Source: Lachnospiraceae bacterium (GTDB lineage Bacteria; Bacillota; Clostridia; Lachnospirales; Lachnospiraceae). From it: a stretch of 13,779 nt of DNA. The notes under the pieces are model-generated. The model was not told the origin of the DNA. It made no database searches and saw only the letters and a list, made by a program, of their open reading frames with translations. Within the stretch, counting starts at the first letter, position 1. Each line of letters opens with the position of its first letter. Made by a program: the position numbers and the translations under genes. Positions 7,026-13,779 of this stretch are shown one piece after another. The stretch spans positions 1 through 13,779 of the forward strand of contig CAAHDV010000126.1 in assembly GCA_900770535.1 (NCBI GenBank). Reading direction: 5' to 3'.

Positions 7026-8381
7026 ATGCTGAAACGGAAAATGGAAGATAAAATCCGGCACTTTTTTGAGACACAGAATAAGGCGCTTTTGATTACCGGG
7101 GCGAGGCAGACGGGGAAAACGTTTGTGATCCGGCAGTATGCGAAAACAGCAGGGAAAAATCTGGTGGAACTCAATTTTCTGGAAAATGAAAATGCCGGAA
7201 AACTGTTTGAGGGAGCCGCGAACAGCAGGGATATTCTGCTTCGCATTTCAGCATTAACGGACGTACCTCTGGAAAAAGGAAAGACCATCATTTTCTTTGA
7301 TGAGGTTCAGGAATGCCCGGAAATTGTAACGGCGGTGAAGTTTCTTGTCGAGGAGGGAAGTTACCAGTACCTTCTAAGTGGTTCGTTTCTGGGGGTGGAG
7401 TTAAAAGATATTCGTTCCATTCCGGTTGGCTACATGGATGTGTTTGAAATGTATCCGTTGGATTTTGAGGAATTTTGCAGAGCAAACGGAGTTTCTGAAC
7501 ACATTTTGACAGTATTACGCCAGTGCTATGAAGAGAAGACCCCGGTAGATGGGCTTGTTCATGAGAAAATGATGGAACTGTTCCGGCTGTATCTGATTGT
7601 TGGAGGTATGCCGGAAGCGGTGAATACATTTCTGAAAACCAACAATCTGAAACTGGTGGAGGAGATCCAGAAGGGAATTGTCCGGCTTTACAAAAAAGAT
7701 ATCGCCAAATACGACCCGGAACATAAATTATATCTGGAAGAAATATTTACCCTGATTCCGAGCGAACTGAATCAGAAGAATAAACGTTTTATTCTGAAAA
7801 ATCTGAATGAGAATTTCAAGTTTTCAAGATACGAGAACAGTTTCATCTGGCTGAAGGAGGCCGGAGTGGCGCTTCCAGTGTATTGTGCCTCAGAACCGGC
7901 GCTGCCGCTGCTTCTTTCAAGAGCCACGAATCTGTTTAAATTGTTCGCATCCGATGTTGGTCTGCTTGCATCTATGTATATGGATGGATTGCAGCTTCGA
8001 ATTCTGAACCGGGAAGTGGACATTAATTTTGGTTCCGTCTATGAAAATGTCATAGCCCAGGAACTGCGTACCCATGGATTTGATCTCTACTATTATAATA
8101 GTAAGAAAATGGGAGAATTGGATTTTCTGGTAGAATATAAAGAGAAAGTTCTGCCGTTAGAAGTCAAATCAGGAAAAGGTTACACAAGACATGCGGCCTT
8201 GAGCAATGTGCTTGCGGCAGAGAACTATGATATTCCGCAGGGACTTGTACTGTGCAATGAAAATGTGAGCACAATAGATAAAATTACCTATTATCCAATC
8301 TATATGATCATGTTTTTGGAAAAGGAAGCGGCGAAAGAGGATATGATTTATACGCCGGATTTCTCAATTTTGCGGCAGTAA
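7026..8381 (+). CDS. AAA+ ATPase with C-terminal DUF4143 (PD-(D/E)xK-like) domain
   Basis: Solitary ATPase of the AAA_14/DUF4143 family, 451 aa; biological role unknown. Such proteins are common in anaerobes, vary from strain to strain, and are suspected to act on DNA or as accessory defence or toxin-like elements, without firm proof. Walker A GARQTGKT spans 25-32; Walker B IIFFDEVQE has D92 and E93; SGSFLGVEL near residue 120 fits the AAA sensor region. Near the C-terminus GELDFLVEYK and LPLEVKSGKG place D366, E379 and K381 in the spacing of a PD-(D/E)xK nuclease core. I chose ATG 7026 (MLKRK) because family members usually begin so and GAGGG lies 7 nt upstream; GTG 7023 is also open. Codon use is more A/T-rich and less biased than in the pst genes, suggesting acquisition. 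It has its own promoter, repeat array and flanking hairpins. Confidence 0.88.
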   Translation: MLKRKMEDKIRHFFETQNKALLITGARQTGKTFVIRQYAKTAGKNLVELNFLENENAGKLFEGAANSRDILLRISALTDVPLEKGKTIIFFDEVQECPEIVTAVKFLVEEGSYQYLLSGSFLGVELKDIRSIPVGYMDVFEMYPLDFEEFCRANGVSEHILTVLRQCYEEKTPVDGLVHEKMMELFRLYLIVGGMPEAVNTFLKTNNLKLVEEIQKGIVRLYKKDIAKYDPEHKLYLEEIFTLIPSELNQKNKRFILKNLNENFKFSRYENSFIWLKEAGVALPVYCASEPALPLLLSRATNLFKLFASDVGLLASMYMDGLQLRILNREVDINFGSVYENVIAQELRTHGFDLYYYNSKKMGELDFLVEYKEKVLPLEVKSGKGYTRHAALSNVLAAENYDIPQGLVLCNENVSTIDKITYYPIYMIMFLEKEAAKEDMIYTPDFSILRQ

Positions 8382-8419
8382 AATTTGAATTACAAAACCC
8401 AATAAAGGTTCGAAGTTCC

Positions 8420-8446
8420 GGGACGGACCTTTAGCAGATCCGTCCC
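8420..8446. terminator. Hairpin between convergent genes
   Basis: GGGACGGA at 8420-8427 pairs perfectly with TCCGTCCC at 8439-8446 (8 bp, 11-nt loop partly closable). It lies in the 78-bp gap between the 3' ends of the DUF4143 gene (+) and the YhaN-like gene (-), where a shared bidirectional terminator is expected. T-runs are poor on both sides, so its strength is uncertain. Confidence 0.55.
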
Positions 8447-8459
8447 TAAATTGCTATTT

Positions 8460-10358
8460 CTACATCGTCACCAGATGATACGCAATCTGGTCCGCGGTCA
8501 TCATCTGAGCTTCTCTTTGGTGACAGGTAAAGATGATGATCTGCACCGGATATGCTTTTTTCAGCCATTTCAGCGCGGTGTGCAGCCGGTCTTCATCGTA
8601 GAGTACAAAGCTGTCATCAAAGATCAGCGGCATGTAATCGCCTTCCGGCTGGATGAGCTTGGCGGCAGCGAGGCGCAATGCCAGGTAGATCTGGTCCATG
8701 GTGCCGCTGGATACCTGCTCGACCGGAACCAGGCGGGTGCGGGTGTTCATGAACACATTCAGGTTTTCATCGACGCTCATGCTGTCGTAGATGCCGCCGG
8801 TGATACCGGAAATCAAATCTGAAGCGGTCTTGTTCAGGTATAGTCCGAAGGAATCCCGGATGGTGCCGGAAAGCCCGGTCATGGTTTCCAGGGCCAGGTC
8901 GATGGCAGTAATCTCCTCGCGGATGTGGTCATTCTCCGCCAGAACCTGTTTTAAGGATTCCGTCTGGTCCTTGCAGTGTGCCAGATGATCCAGTTTTTTC
9001 TCCAGCTCCCACTGGGCCTTCTGCTGGCGGGAGATGGCATCATCACAGTTTGTTTCCTTCTCCTGGAGGGCGGTGATCTCGGAGGCCTGTTCTTTCACGG
9101 ACTGCTCGGAGCGTTCCAGTACCTGGCTTAACCGGACAAATTCCTCCATGCGGCTTTCAAAGGCAGTCATGGCCTCTTCTGAAATGGAGGAATCTCCCAG
9201 ATGGCGGGAGAAAATCTCCTGCAGCAGCTTTTCTGTCATGGAAAATTCCTGTTTTAAGCTGCGGTTCTTCATAAAGAAAATGAGCCCTACCGCAAAGAAG
9301 AAGACAGCCGCGGCACTTAACCCGCAGATGAGCCCCACCGTGTAGCGGGCCACGCCGGTGGATACGGAAATCAGGGCACCCGTTCCGGACACAACCGGAT
9401 CCAGAGTCTGGGAACTGAAAAATCCCAGCACTCCGGCTCCCAGCGCGCAGAAAACGGCCAGCACCAGCATAACAACCGGAAGTATGGCCCGGCCTTTGTG
9501 GGAGGTTGCGTCCGCTAATTCCTTATAATGGGCATAGGTGTTCCGGGCGTTCTCCTGATATGCGTGGATGGATGCCTCATCGGTAAACTGCGCCCCGTCC
9601 AGTGCCTGACGCCCTTTGGCGATCTTCTGAAGCAGAGTCTCGCGTTCCGTCTGTTTCTCGGAAAGCTGGTTCTTCACCTGGGAGCGCAGATTTTGATAGG
9701 TCTGGAGCTGGTTCTCGTATTCCGGAGCGGAAATCTCTTTTTCAATGTTTTTGATCTCGGTCAGCAGTGCAGTGTAGGTGCGGGCGGCCTCCGGGGTGAG
9801 CTGGCGCTCAAACTCCTTGCGCCGGTTCTTTAAATAAGAAGTAGCTTTCGTGATATTCAGAGAAAGGTTGCCGGTGGTGTTCATGTTGGCAATGTAGTTT
9901 CGAAGTTCCGTCACCATGCCGCCTTCCGTCACGCATTTGAGCTGCCCGATGCTGATGGTATTGTTATAAGCCGTCTCCGTGAGGCCCCCCAGAAGAAAAT
10001 CCAGGAAACCCTTGGTGGGCTCCACTTCTTTGCCTGCGGTTTCATTGACGATCACAAAAGACTTCTGGTCCTTCTGGAAGTTTCGTTCCAGACGGTAGAT
10101 GACACCGTCCTTCTCCACCCGCATCCGGCCGCCGTAAACGGCCTTGTTCTGCCAGGGCTCATATTTGCTGTAAAGGTCCCCGCGGGCAGCACGCCCACGT
10201 CCCCGCTCCAGACCAAAAAGCATGCAGCGGATGAAGGTGTGCAGGGTGGATTTTCCGGCTTCGTTCTTGCCGTAAACCACGTTTAAATCTTGATCGAAAG
10301 AGACGGAGAGGTCATGGAATTTGCCGAATCCGTCGATATGTAAATCCAGTATCCGCAT
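8460..10358 (-). CDS. YhaN-like SMC/Rad50-type ATPase with two central hydrophobic segments
   Basis: ATPase partner of the metallophosphoesterase encoded just upstream, recalling the YhaO-YhaN and SbcD-SbcC pairs of DNA end processing and repair; 632 aa. The N-terminus (MRILDLHIDGFGKF) leads to Walker A GKNEAGKST at 30-38. Heptad-like charged coiled-coil stretches flank the middle. Two hydrophobic segments, about 291-314 and 340-364, form a possible membrane hairpin. The C-terminal half has an ABC-type signature VSSGTMDQIYLALRL (SSGT at 550-553) and Walker B PLIFDDSF with D581-D582. It is clearly shorter than Bacillus YhaN (over 900 aa as I recall it), the arms being reduced. ATG 10358 lies 3 nt after the upstream stop, with its RBS (AGGAG) overlapping that gene's end, so the pair is one operon. 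The exact DNA substrate cannot be read from sequence. Confidence 0.88.
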   Translation of the reverse strand: MRILDLHIDGFGKFHDLSVSFDQDLNVVYGKNEAGKSTLHTFIRCMLFGLERGRGRAARGDLYSKYEPWQNKAVYGGRMRVEKDGVIYRLERNFQKDQKSFVIVNETAGKEVEPTKGFLDFLLGGLTETAYNNTISIGQLKCVTEGGMVTELRNYIANMNTTGNLSLNITKATSYLKNRRKEFERQLTPEAARTYTALLTEIKNIEKEISAPEYENQLQTYQNLRSQVKNQLSEKQTERETLLQKIAKGRQALDGAQFTDEASIHAYQENARNTYAHYKELADATSHKGRAILPVVMLVLAVFCALGAGVLGFFSSQTLDPVVSGTGALISVSTGVARYTVGLICGLSAAAVFFFAVGLIFFMKNRSLKQEFSMTEKLLQEIFSRHLGDSSISEEAMTAFESRMEEFVRLSQVLERSEQSVKEQASEITALQEKETNCDDAISRQQKAQWELEKKLDHLAHCKDQTESLKQVLAENDHIREEITAIDLALETMTGLSGTIRDSFGLYLNKTASDLISGITGGIYDSMSVDENLNVFMNTRTRLVPVEQVSSGTMDQIYLALRLAAAKLIQPEGDYMPLIFDDSFVLYDEDRLHTALKWLKKAYPVQIIIFTCHQREAQMMTADQIAYHLVTM

Positions 10359-10361
10359 GGT

Positions 10362-11432
10362 TTAACTCCTCTCGTCTGTTGTGCGCAGCAGAGCATCGAT
10401 CCCGTAATACAGCGCCTTTTTCTCAACCGGGCTTGGATCGTTCTTCTGAAACGCCTGAATATAAAAACCAATCATATCACTGGGATGTTCCGCAAACAGC
10501 TGGCAGAAATCGTACTGTGGCTCCGATTCATCCACCGCTTCCACAATCTGCAGGCGGCGCTCTAACGGTTCTAAGTCAAAGGTAATGTCCGGGTCGCGCA
10601 TGCCGCGGATGCGGAACCGGTAGATATGTTCCATGCCGCGCTCTTTTACAGCATCGGTGATACGGTCGCACAGCTCACCGTTGGTGGTGGCCGGTGTGAC
10701 ATGGACCACCAGCGGAATGTACTGGGTGCGCGCTACCGGAACAAACTCCAGGGAGATGACCTGGCCGGATGCCGGCTGGATCTCACCCACCACCATGCCG
10801 TGGGCGCCGGTTTCTGTTTTGTCCAACGGCTCTAAGGAACCGGGATAAGCGTAGGAAAAATCCGGCGCCAGTTCCGGCTTGTGAATGTGGCCCAGCGCCA
10901 CATAGGAAAAACCGGTGCGGGCCAGACCTCCTTTATCTAACGGAAGGTGGGAGGCATCGCCGCCGTGGGCCAGCAGTACATGAATGCGGCCGTCATCCGG
11001 CGCCTTGATGCCGTTTAACCGTGCCTCGTTAATCTCTGCGGTATGGTAGGAGAAACCGTGCACCTCCAGGTTTAAGTCCTTAAAATAAATGGAACTTAAG
11101 TCCTCGGACATGAGGACGGTGACATTGGGACACCAGGTGAAGCTCATGAGCGCGGAGTTGGAGCGGATGCGGTCATGGTTTCCGGCAATGATGACCACCC
11201 GCACGCCCGGAATGGTGGAGAACAGGTAGTTGACCTCTTTTAAATCCCGCAGGAGCGGCTGGCGGTGAAACAGGTCTCCGGCAATGAAGAGGCAGTCCGC
11301 GTCCCGCAGTTTAGCCTGACGCACGACCTCCGCAAAACTGTCGCGGATGGCCTGGGCGCGTTCGCGGCTCCAGGGCCGGTCACTGTCCGGGTTCATGCCC
11401 CAGTGGACATCGGCAATGTGAATGAATTTCAT
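10362..11432 (-). CDS. YhaO/SbcD-like DNA repair exonuclease (metallophosphoesterase)
   Basis: Calcineurin-like phosphoesterase of the DNA repair exonuclease type, 356 aa, expected to be a Mn-dependent nuclease working with the downstream ATPase. All metal-binding motifs are visible in order: D8-V-H10 (IADVHWG), G52-D53 (FIAGDLFHR), G84-N85-H86-D87, then LLAHGG and GHIH further on. A C-terminal region of about 120 residues after the catalytic domain (from the PGSLEPLD segment) is the usual capping and partner-binding part. I start at ATG 11432 (MKFIHIADVHWG), which has AAGGAG 6 nt upstream; the frame is open for 40 further codons, but that stretch runs through hairpin DNA and is not family-like. 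asnS lies 137 bp upstream on the same strand; co-transcription is possible. Confidence 0.92.
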   Translation of the reverse strand: MKFIHIADVHWGMNPDSDRPWSRERAQAIRDSFAEVVRQAKLRDADCLFIAGDLFHRQPLLRDLKEVNYLFSTIPGVRVVIIAGNHDRIRSNSALMSFTWCPNVTVLMSEDLSSIYFKDLNLEVHGFSYHTAEINEARLNGIKAPDDGRIHVLLAHGGDASHLPLDKGGLARTGFSYVALGHIHKPELAPDFSYAYPGSLEPLDKTETGAHGMVVGEIQPASGQVISLEFVPVARTQYIPLVVHVTPATTNGELCDRITDAVKERGMEHIYRFRIRGMRDPDITFDLEPLERRLQIVEAVDESEPQYDFCQLFAEHPSDMIGFYIQAFQKNDPSPVEKKALYYGIDALLRTTDERS

Positions 11433-11471
11433 GGAAATCTCCTTATAAATGAAAACTGAGATGAAGCAACA

Positions 11472-11557
11472 ATGCGGGTATGCCGGCAGTTCATCCTGCA
11501 CAGTATACCCGCATAGGTTTTTGCGAATCCAGAACGTGTCAGCGACACGCATGGATT
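11472..11557. repeat. Two strong inverted repeats in the asnS to exonuclease gap
   Basis: Inverted repeat A pairs ATGCGGGTAT (11472-11481) perfectly with ATACCCGCAT (11505-11514); inside its 23-nt loop GCAG (11486-11489) can pair with CTGC (11496-11499). Inverted repeat B pairs AATCCA (11526-11531) with TGGATT (11552-11557) and, nested inside, CGTGTC (11535-11540) with GACACG (11544-11549) over a 3-nt loop. Read on the - strand, B lies just after asnS and A follows, but neither has a T-run on that strand; a T-run (11518-11522) follows A only on the + strand. It may be a small dispersed repeat, an RNA stability element or a weak terminator. Confidence 0.7.
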
Positions 11558-11569
11558 GGATTATTTGAT

Positions 11570-12961
11570 TTACAGATCGCAGTTGCCTACGGTTCTCGGG
11601 AACGGGATGACGTCGCGGATGTTGCCCATGCCGGTTAAGTACATCACGCAGCGCTCAAAGCCAAGGCCGAAACCGGAGTGGCGAGCAGAACCGTATTTGC
11701 GAAGATCCAGATAGAACTGGTAATCCTCTTTCTTTAAGCCAAGCTCGTCCATGCGCGCGGTCAGCTTCTCTAAGCTATCCTCACGCTGGCTGCCGCCGAT
11801 GATCTCACCGATGCCCGGTACCAGACAGTCTACTGCGGCAACGGTCTTTCCATCCGGATTCATCTTCATATAGAAGGCCTTGATCTCCTTCGGGTAGTCG
11901 GTTACGAATACCGGTTTCTTAAAGATCTGCTCGGTCAGGAAACGCTCGTGCTCGGTCTGAAGGTCGCAGCCCCAGGATACTTTGTAGTCGAACTGGTCGT
12001 TGTGCTCTTCCAGGATCTTAACAGCCTCAGTGTAGGTAACACGGCCGAACTCAGAATTTACCACGTTGTTCAGGCGGTCTAACAGACCCTTGTCGATGAA
12101 GTTATTGAAGAATGCCATCTCCTCCGGAGCATGCTCTAAAACGTAGCGGATGACATATTTTAACATGCCCTCAGCCACTTCCATGTTGTCTTCCAAATCC
12201 GCGAAAGCCATCTCCGGCTCGATCATCCAGAACTCTGCGGCGTGGCGGGTGGTGTTGGAATTCTCTGCGCGGAAGGTCGGTCCGAAGGTGTAGATGTTGC
12301 GGAACGCCATAGCGTAGGTCTCGCCGTTTAACTGGCCGCTTACGGTTAAGTTGGTCGGTTTTGCGAAGAAGTCTTTGGTGTAATCTACAGAACCGTCCTC
12401 ATTCTTTGGGATGCTGTTTAAGTCCATGGTGGTTACCTGGAACATCTCGCCTGCGCCCTCACAGTCACTTCCGGTGATGAGCGGGGTATGAACGTATACG
12501 AAGTCACGCTCCTGGAAGTACTGGTGGATGGCATATGCGATCAGGGAACGTACGCGGAATACAGCCTGGAAGGTGTTAGTGCGCGGACGCAGATGGGTGA
12601 TGGTACGCAGATATTCCAGGGTGTGGCGCTTTTTCTGCAGCGGATAGTCCGGAGCGGACGGGCCTTCTACAGAAACCTCAGTGGCCTGAATTTCGAATGG
12701 CTGCTTTGCGTCCGGGGTAGCAACCAGGGTACCCTTTACGATGATGGCAGCGCCTACATTTAATTTGCTGATCTCCGCGAAGTTTGCCATGGTGTCATGG
12801 TAAACCACCTGCAGGGTCTCAAAATAGGTTCCGTCGCTGACTACGATAAAGCCAAAGGCCTTGGAAGCACGCACGCTGCGCACCCAGCCGCCGATGGAAA
12901 CCTCTTTATCCAGGTAAGCTTCCCGGTTTTTATACAGTTCTCTTACAGTAACTAAATCCAT
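11570..12961 (-). CDS. asnS: Asparaginyl-tRNA synthetase AsnRS
   Basis: Class IIb aminoacyl-tRNA synthetase that charges tRNA-Asn with asparagine in the cytoplasm; 463 aa, the usual bacterial length. The N-terminal OB-fold anticodon-binding domain spans about 1-120 ([20 protein letters not shown]). The catalytic domain follows with [21 protein letters not shown], class II motif 2 [22 protein letters not shown] (from F230), and motif 3 GFGLGFER ending at R437, then a C-terminal [10 protein letters not shown]. The [14 protein letters not shown] form with this [11 protein letters not shown] loop is typical of AsnRS rather than AspRS. ATG 12961 has AAAGGAG at 12969-12975, 7 nt upstream, and a good sigma-A promoter lies about 65 nt before the start. 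No frameshift or lost motif is seen. Confidence 0.97.
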   Translation of the reverse strand: MDLVTVRELYKNREAYLDKEVSIGGWVRSVRASKAFGFIVVSDGTYFETLQVVYHDTMANFAEISKLNVGAAIIVKGTLVATPDAKQPFEIQATEVSVEGPSAPDYPLQKKRHTLEYLRTITHLRPRTNTFQAVFRVRSLIAYAIHQYFQERDFVYVHTPLITGSDCEGAGEMFQVTTMDLNSIPKNEDGSVDYTKDFFAKPTNLTVSGQLNGETYAMAFRNIYTFGPTFRAENSNTTRHAAEFWMIEPEMAFADLEDNMEVAEGMLKYVIRYVLEHAPEEMAFFNNFIDKGLLDRLNNVVNSEFGRVTYTEAVKILEEHNDQFDYKVSWGCDLQTEHERFLTEQIFKKPVFVTDYPKEIKAFYMKMNPDGKTVAAVDCLVPGIGEIIGGSQREDSLEKLTARMDELGLKKEDYQFYLDLRKYGSARHSGFGLGFERCVMYLTGMGNIRDVIPFPRTVGNCDL

Positions 12962-13033
12962 AATACTTCTCCTTTGATCTGCATTCTTTTCAATCTTTTA
13001 ACAGATATATCATTATTTGCATACTTAAACAAG

Positions 13034-13062
13034 ATTATACTTCATTTTATAAGGTGATTCAA
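13034..13062 (-). promoter_or_regulatory. Promoter of asnS
   Basis: Reading the - strand, TTGAAT (13062-13057) and a perfect TATAAT (13039-13034) are separated by 17 nt. Transcription would begin near 13027, giving a leader of about 65 nt. That is too short for a T-box, so tRNA-sensing attenuation is unlikely here. Confidence 0.75.
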
Positions 13063-13144
13063 GGAAAATATCGAAATACGCGCATTTTCGGCTCTATCCG
13101 GGAAACGATAGTACAAAACCGCATAAATTGTGTTACCCAATTCT

Positions 13145-13161
13145 CAATATATCATATATTG
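13145..13161. promoter_or_regulatory. Palindrome in the asnS-glgC divergent intergenic region
   Basis: CAATATAT-C-ATATATTG is a perfect 8-bp-arm palindrome with a single central base. It lies in the 335-bp region between divergent asnS and glgC, about 70 bp upstream of the glgC -35. The rest of the region is AT-rich with no convincing coding frame; a smaller inverted repeat ATTATT/AATAAT sits at 13206-13220. An operator is possible, but AT-rich DNA yields such palindromes by chance. Confidence 0.35.
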
Positions 13162-13231
13162 ACAAATACAAAAATTGCGCAAAAAGTGTCGGAAAATGTA
13201 CAAAAATTATTGAAAATAATACAATTATTTG

Positions 13232-13260
13232 TTCACTATTTCTGAAATGTGTGGTATAAT
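13232..13260 (+). promoter_or_regulatory. Promoter of glgC with extended -10
   Basis: TTCACT (13232-13237) and perfect TATAAT (13255-13260) are 17 nt apart, and a TG (13252-13253) one base before the -10 makes it an extended -10 promoter. The predicted start near 13267 leaves a leader of about 30 nt containing the RBS GAGGTGA. Confidence 0.8.
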
Positions 13261-13296
13261 GGTAGTCACAAGAAAACACTACAGCGAGGTGATAAC

Positions 13297-13779
13297 GTGA
13301 TTAAAAAGGAAATGATTGCCATGCTTTTGGCAGGGGGACAAGGCAGCCGCCTTGGAGTATTAACACAAAAAGTCGCAAAACCGGCAGTGTCGTTTGGCGG
13401 CAAATACAGAATTATCGACTTTCCGCTCAGCAACTGTATCAACTCTGGCGTCGATACAGTTGGCGTTTTAACACAGTATCAGCCATTACGTCTGAACAGT
13501 CACATCGGAATTGGTATTCCGTGGGACTTAGACCGTAATGTCGGAGGAGTTACCATTCTTCCTCCATACGAGCGGAGCAAGGGCAGTGACTGGTATACCG
13601 GTACTGCAAATGCGATTTATCAGAACCTGGAGTACATGGAGAGTTACAATCCGGACTACGTTCTGATCCTTTCCGGCGACCACATCTACAAGATGGACTA
13701 TGAGATCATGCTGAATTTCCACAAGGCAAACAAAGCGGATATCACAATTGCATGTATGCCTGTCCCTATGGAGGAAGCA
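13297..13779 (+). CDS. glgC: Glucose-1-phosphate adenylyltransferase GlgC, 3' end outside the window
   Basis: ADP-glucose pyrophosphorylase, which makes ADP-glucose from glucose-1-phosphate and ATP as the committed step of bacterial glycogen synthesis. Only the first 161 codons are present; full-length proteins are about 380-430 aa, so the left-handed helix domain is missing only because the window ends. Visible motifs are the nucleotide-binding [10 protein letters not shown] at 11-20, [20 protein letters not shown], the [16 protein letters not shown] segment, [14 protein letters not shown] and [10 protein letters not shown] with the catalytic metal-binding D128. I use GTG 13297 because GAGGTGA (13286-13292) sits just upstream and the peptide ([14 protein letters not shown]) begins as expected; ATG 13312 has no space for its own RBS. 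A glgD-like partner commonly follows in clostridia, but that is outside what can be seen. Confidence 0.96.
   Translation, partial: MIKKEMIAMLLAGGQGSRLGVLTQKVAKPAVSFGGKYRIIDFPLSNCINSGVDTVGVLTQYQPLRLNSHIGIGIPWDLDRNVGGVTILPPYERSKGSDWYTGTANAIYQNLEYMESYNPDYVLILSGDHIYKMDYEIMLNFHKANKADITIACMPVPMEEA

Noticed and set aside
11433..11552. 40-residue N-terminal extension of the exonuclease
   Set aside because: The stretch crosses strong inverted repeats, has no family similarity, and a good AAGGAG lies just before ATG 11432.
12962..13062. T-box leader for asnS
   Set aside because: The leader from the predicted promoter is only about 65 nt and no T-box core sequence is found on the - strand.
13054..13245. 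Small 63-codon frame in the asnS-glgC intergenic region (+ strand)
   Set aside because: It begins with GTG directly abutting a weak AAGG, runs through AT-rich DNA, overlaps the asnS promoter and the glgC -35, and the peptide looks like noise.

Overview
The window looks like a chromosomal segment from a Lachnospiraceae-type Firmicute (Clostridium cluster XIVa). The protein sequences, strong AGGAG-type ribosome binding sites, moderate GC content and the gene set (pst-pho, YhaO/YhaN-like pair, asnS, glgC) all fit. The assignment rests on recognition of families; no search was run.

Positions 1-6860 hold a complete phosphate-starvation module on the + strand: pstS, pstC, pstA, pstB, phoU, a PhoB/PhoP-type response regulator and its PhoR-type sensor kinase. 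The last six genes are packed tightly (1-nt and 4-nt overlaps, gaps of 1-12 nt). pstS is separated from pstC by a hairpin plus U-run that probably lets pstS be made in excess. PstS binds periplasm-side phosphate, PstCA form the channel, PstB powers it, PhoU links transporter state to PhoR, and PhoR/PhoB adjust transcription. The most striking object is PstS itself: its two halves are in the reverse of the family order. The segment that is normally C-terminal follows the lipoprotein signal, and the normally N-terminal phosphate-binding segment comes last. This is what a circular permutation would look like, with the cut where the two halves normally join.

Positions 6861-8446 hold a solitary AAA+ ATPase with a DUF4143/PD-(D/E)xK-like C-terminus. 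Its base composition differs from the flanking genes. Three direct repeats, spaced exactly 33 bp apart, lie directly upstream of its predicted promoter.

Positions 8460-11432 (- strand) hold a two-gene nuclease/ATPase unit: a YhaO-like metallophosphoesterase followed by a short YhaN-like SMC-type ATPase that carries two hydrophobic segments in its middle. Upstream of it lies a 137-bp gap with two strong inverted repeats, then asnS (- strand, 11570-12961) with a recognisable promoter.

An AT-rich divergent intergenic region (12962-13296) separates asnS from glgC (+ strand), the glycogen-synthesis ADP-glucose pyrophosphorylase, which is cut off by the end of the window.
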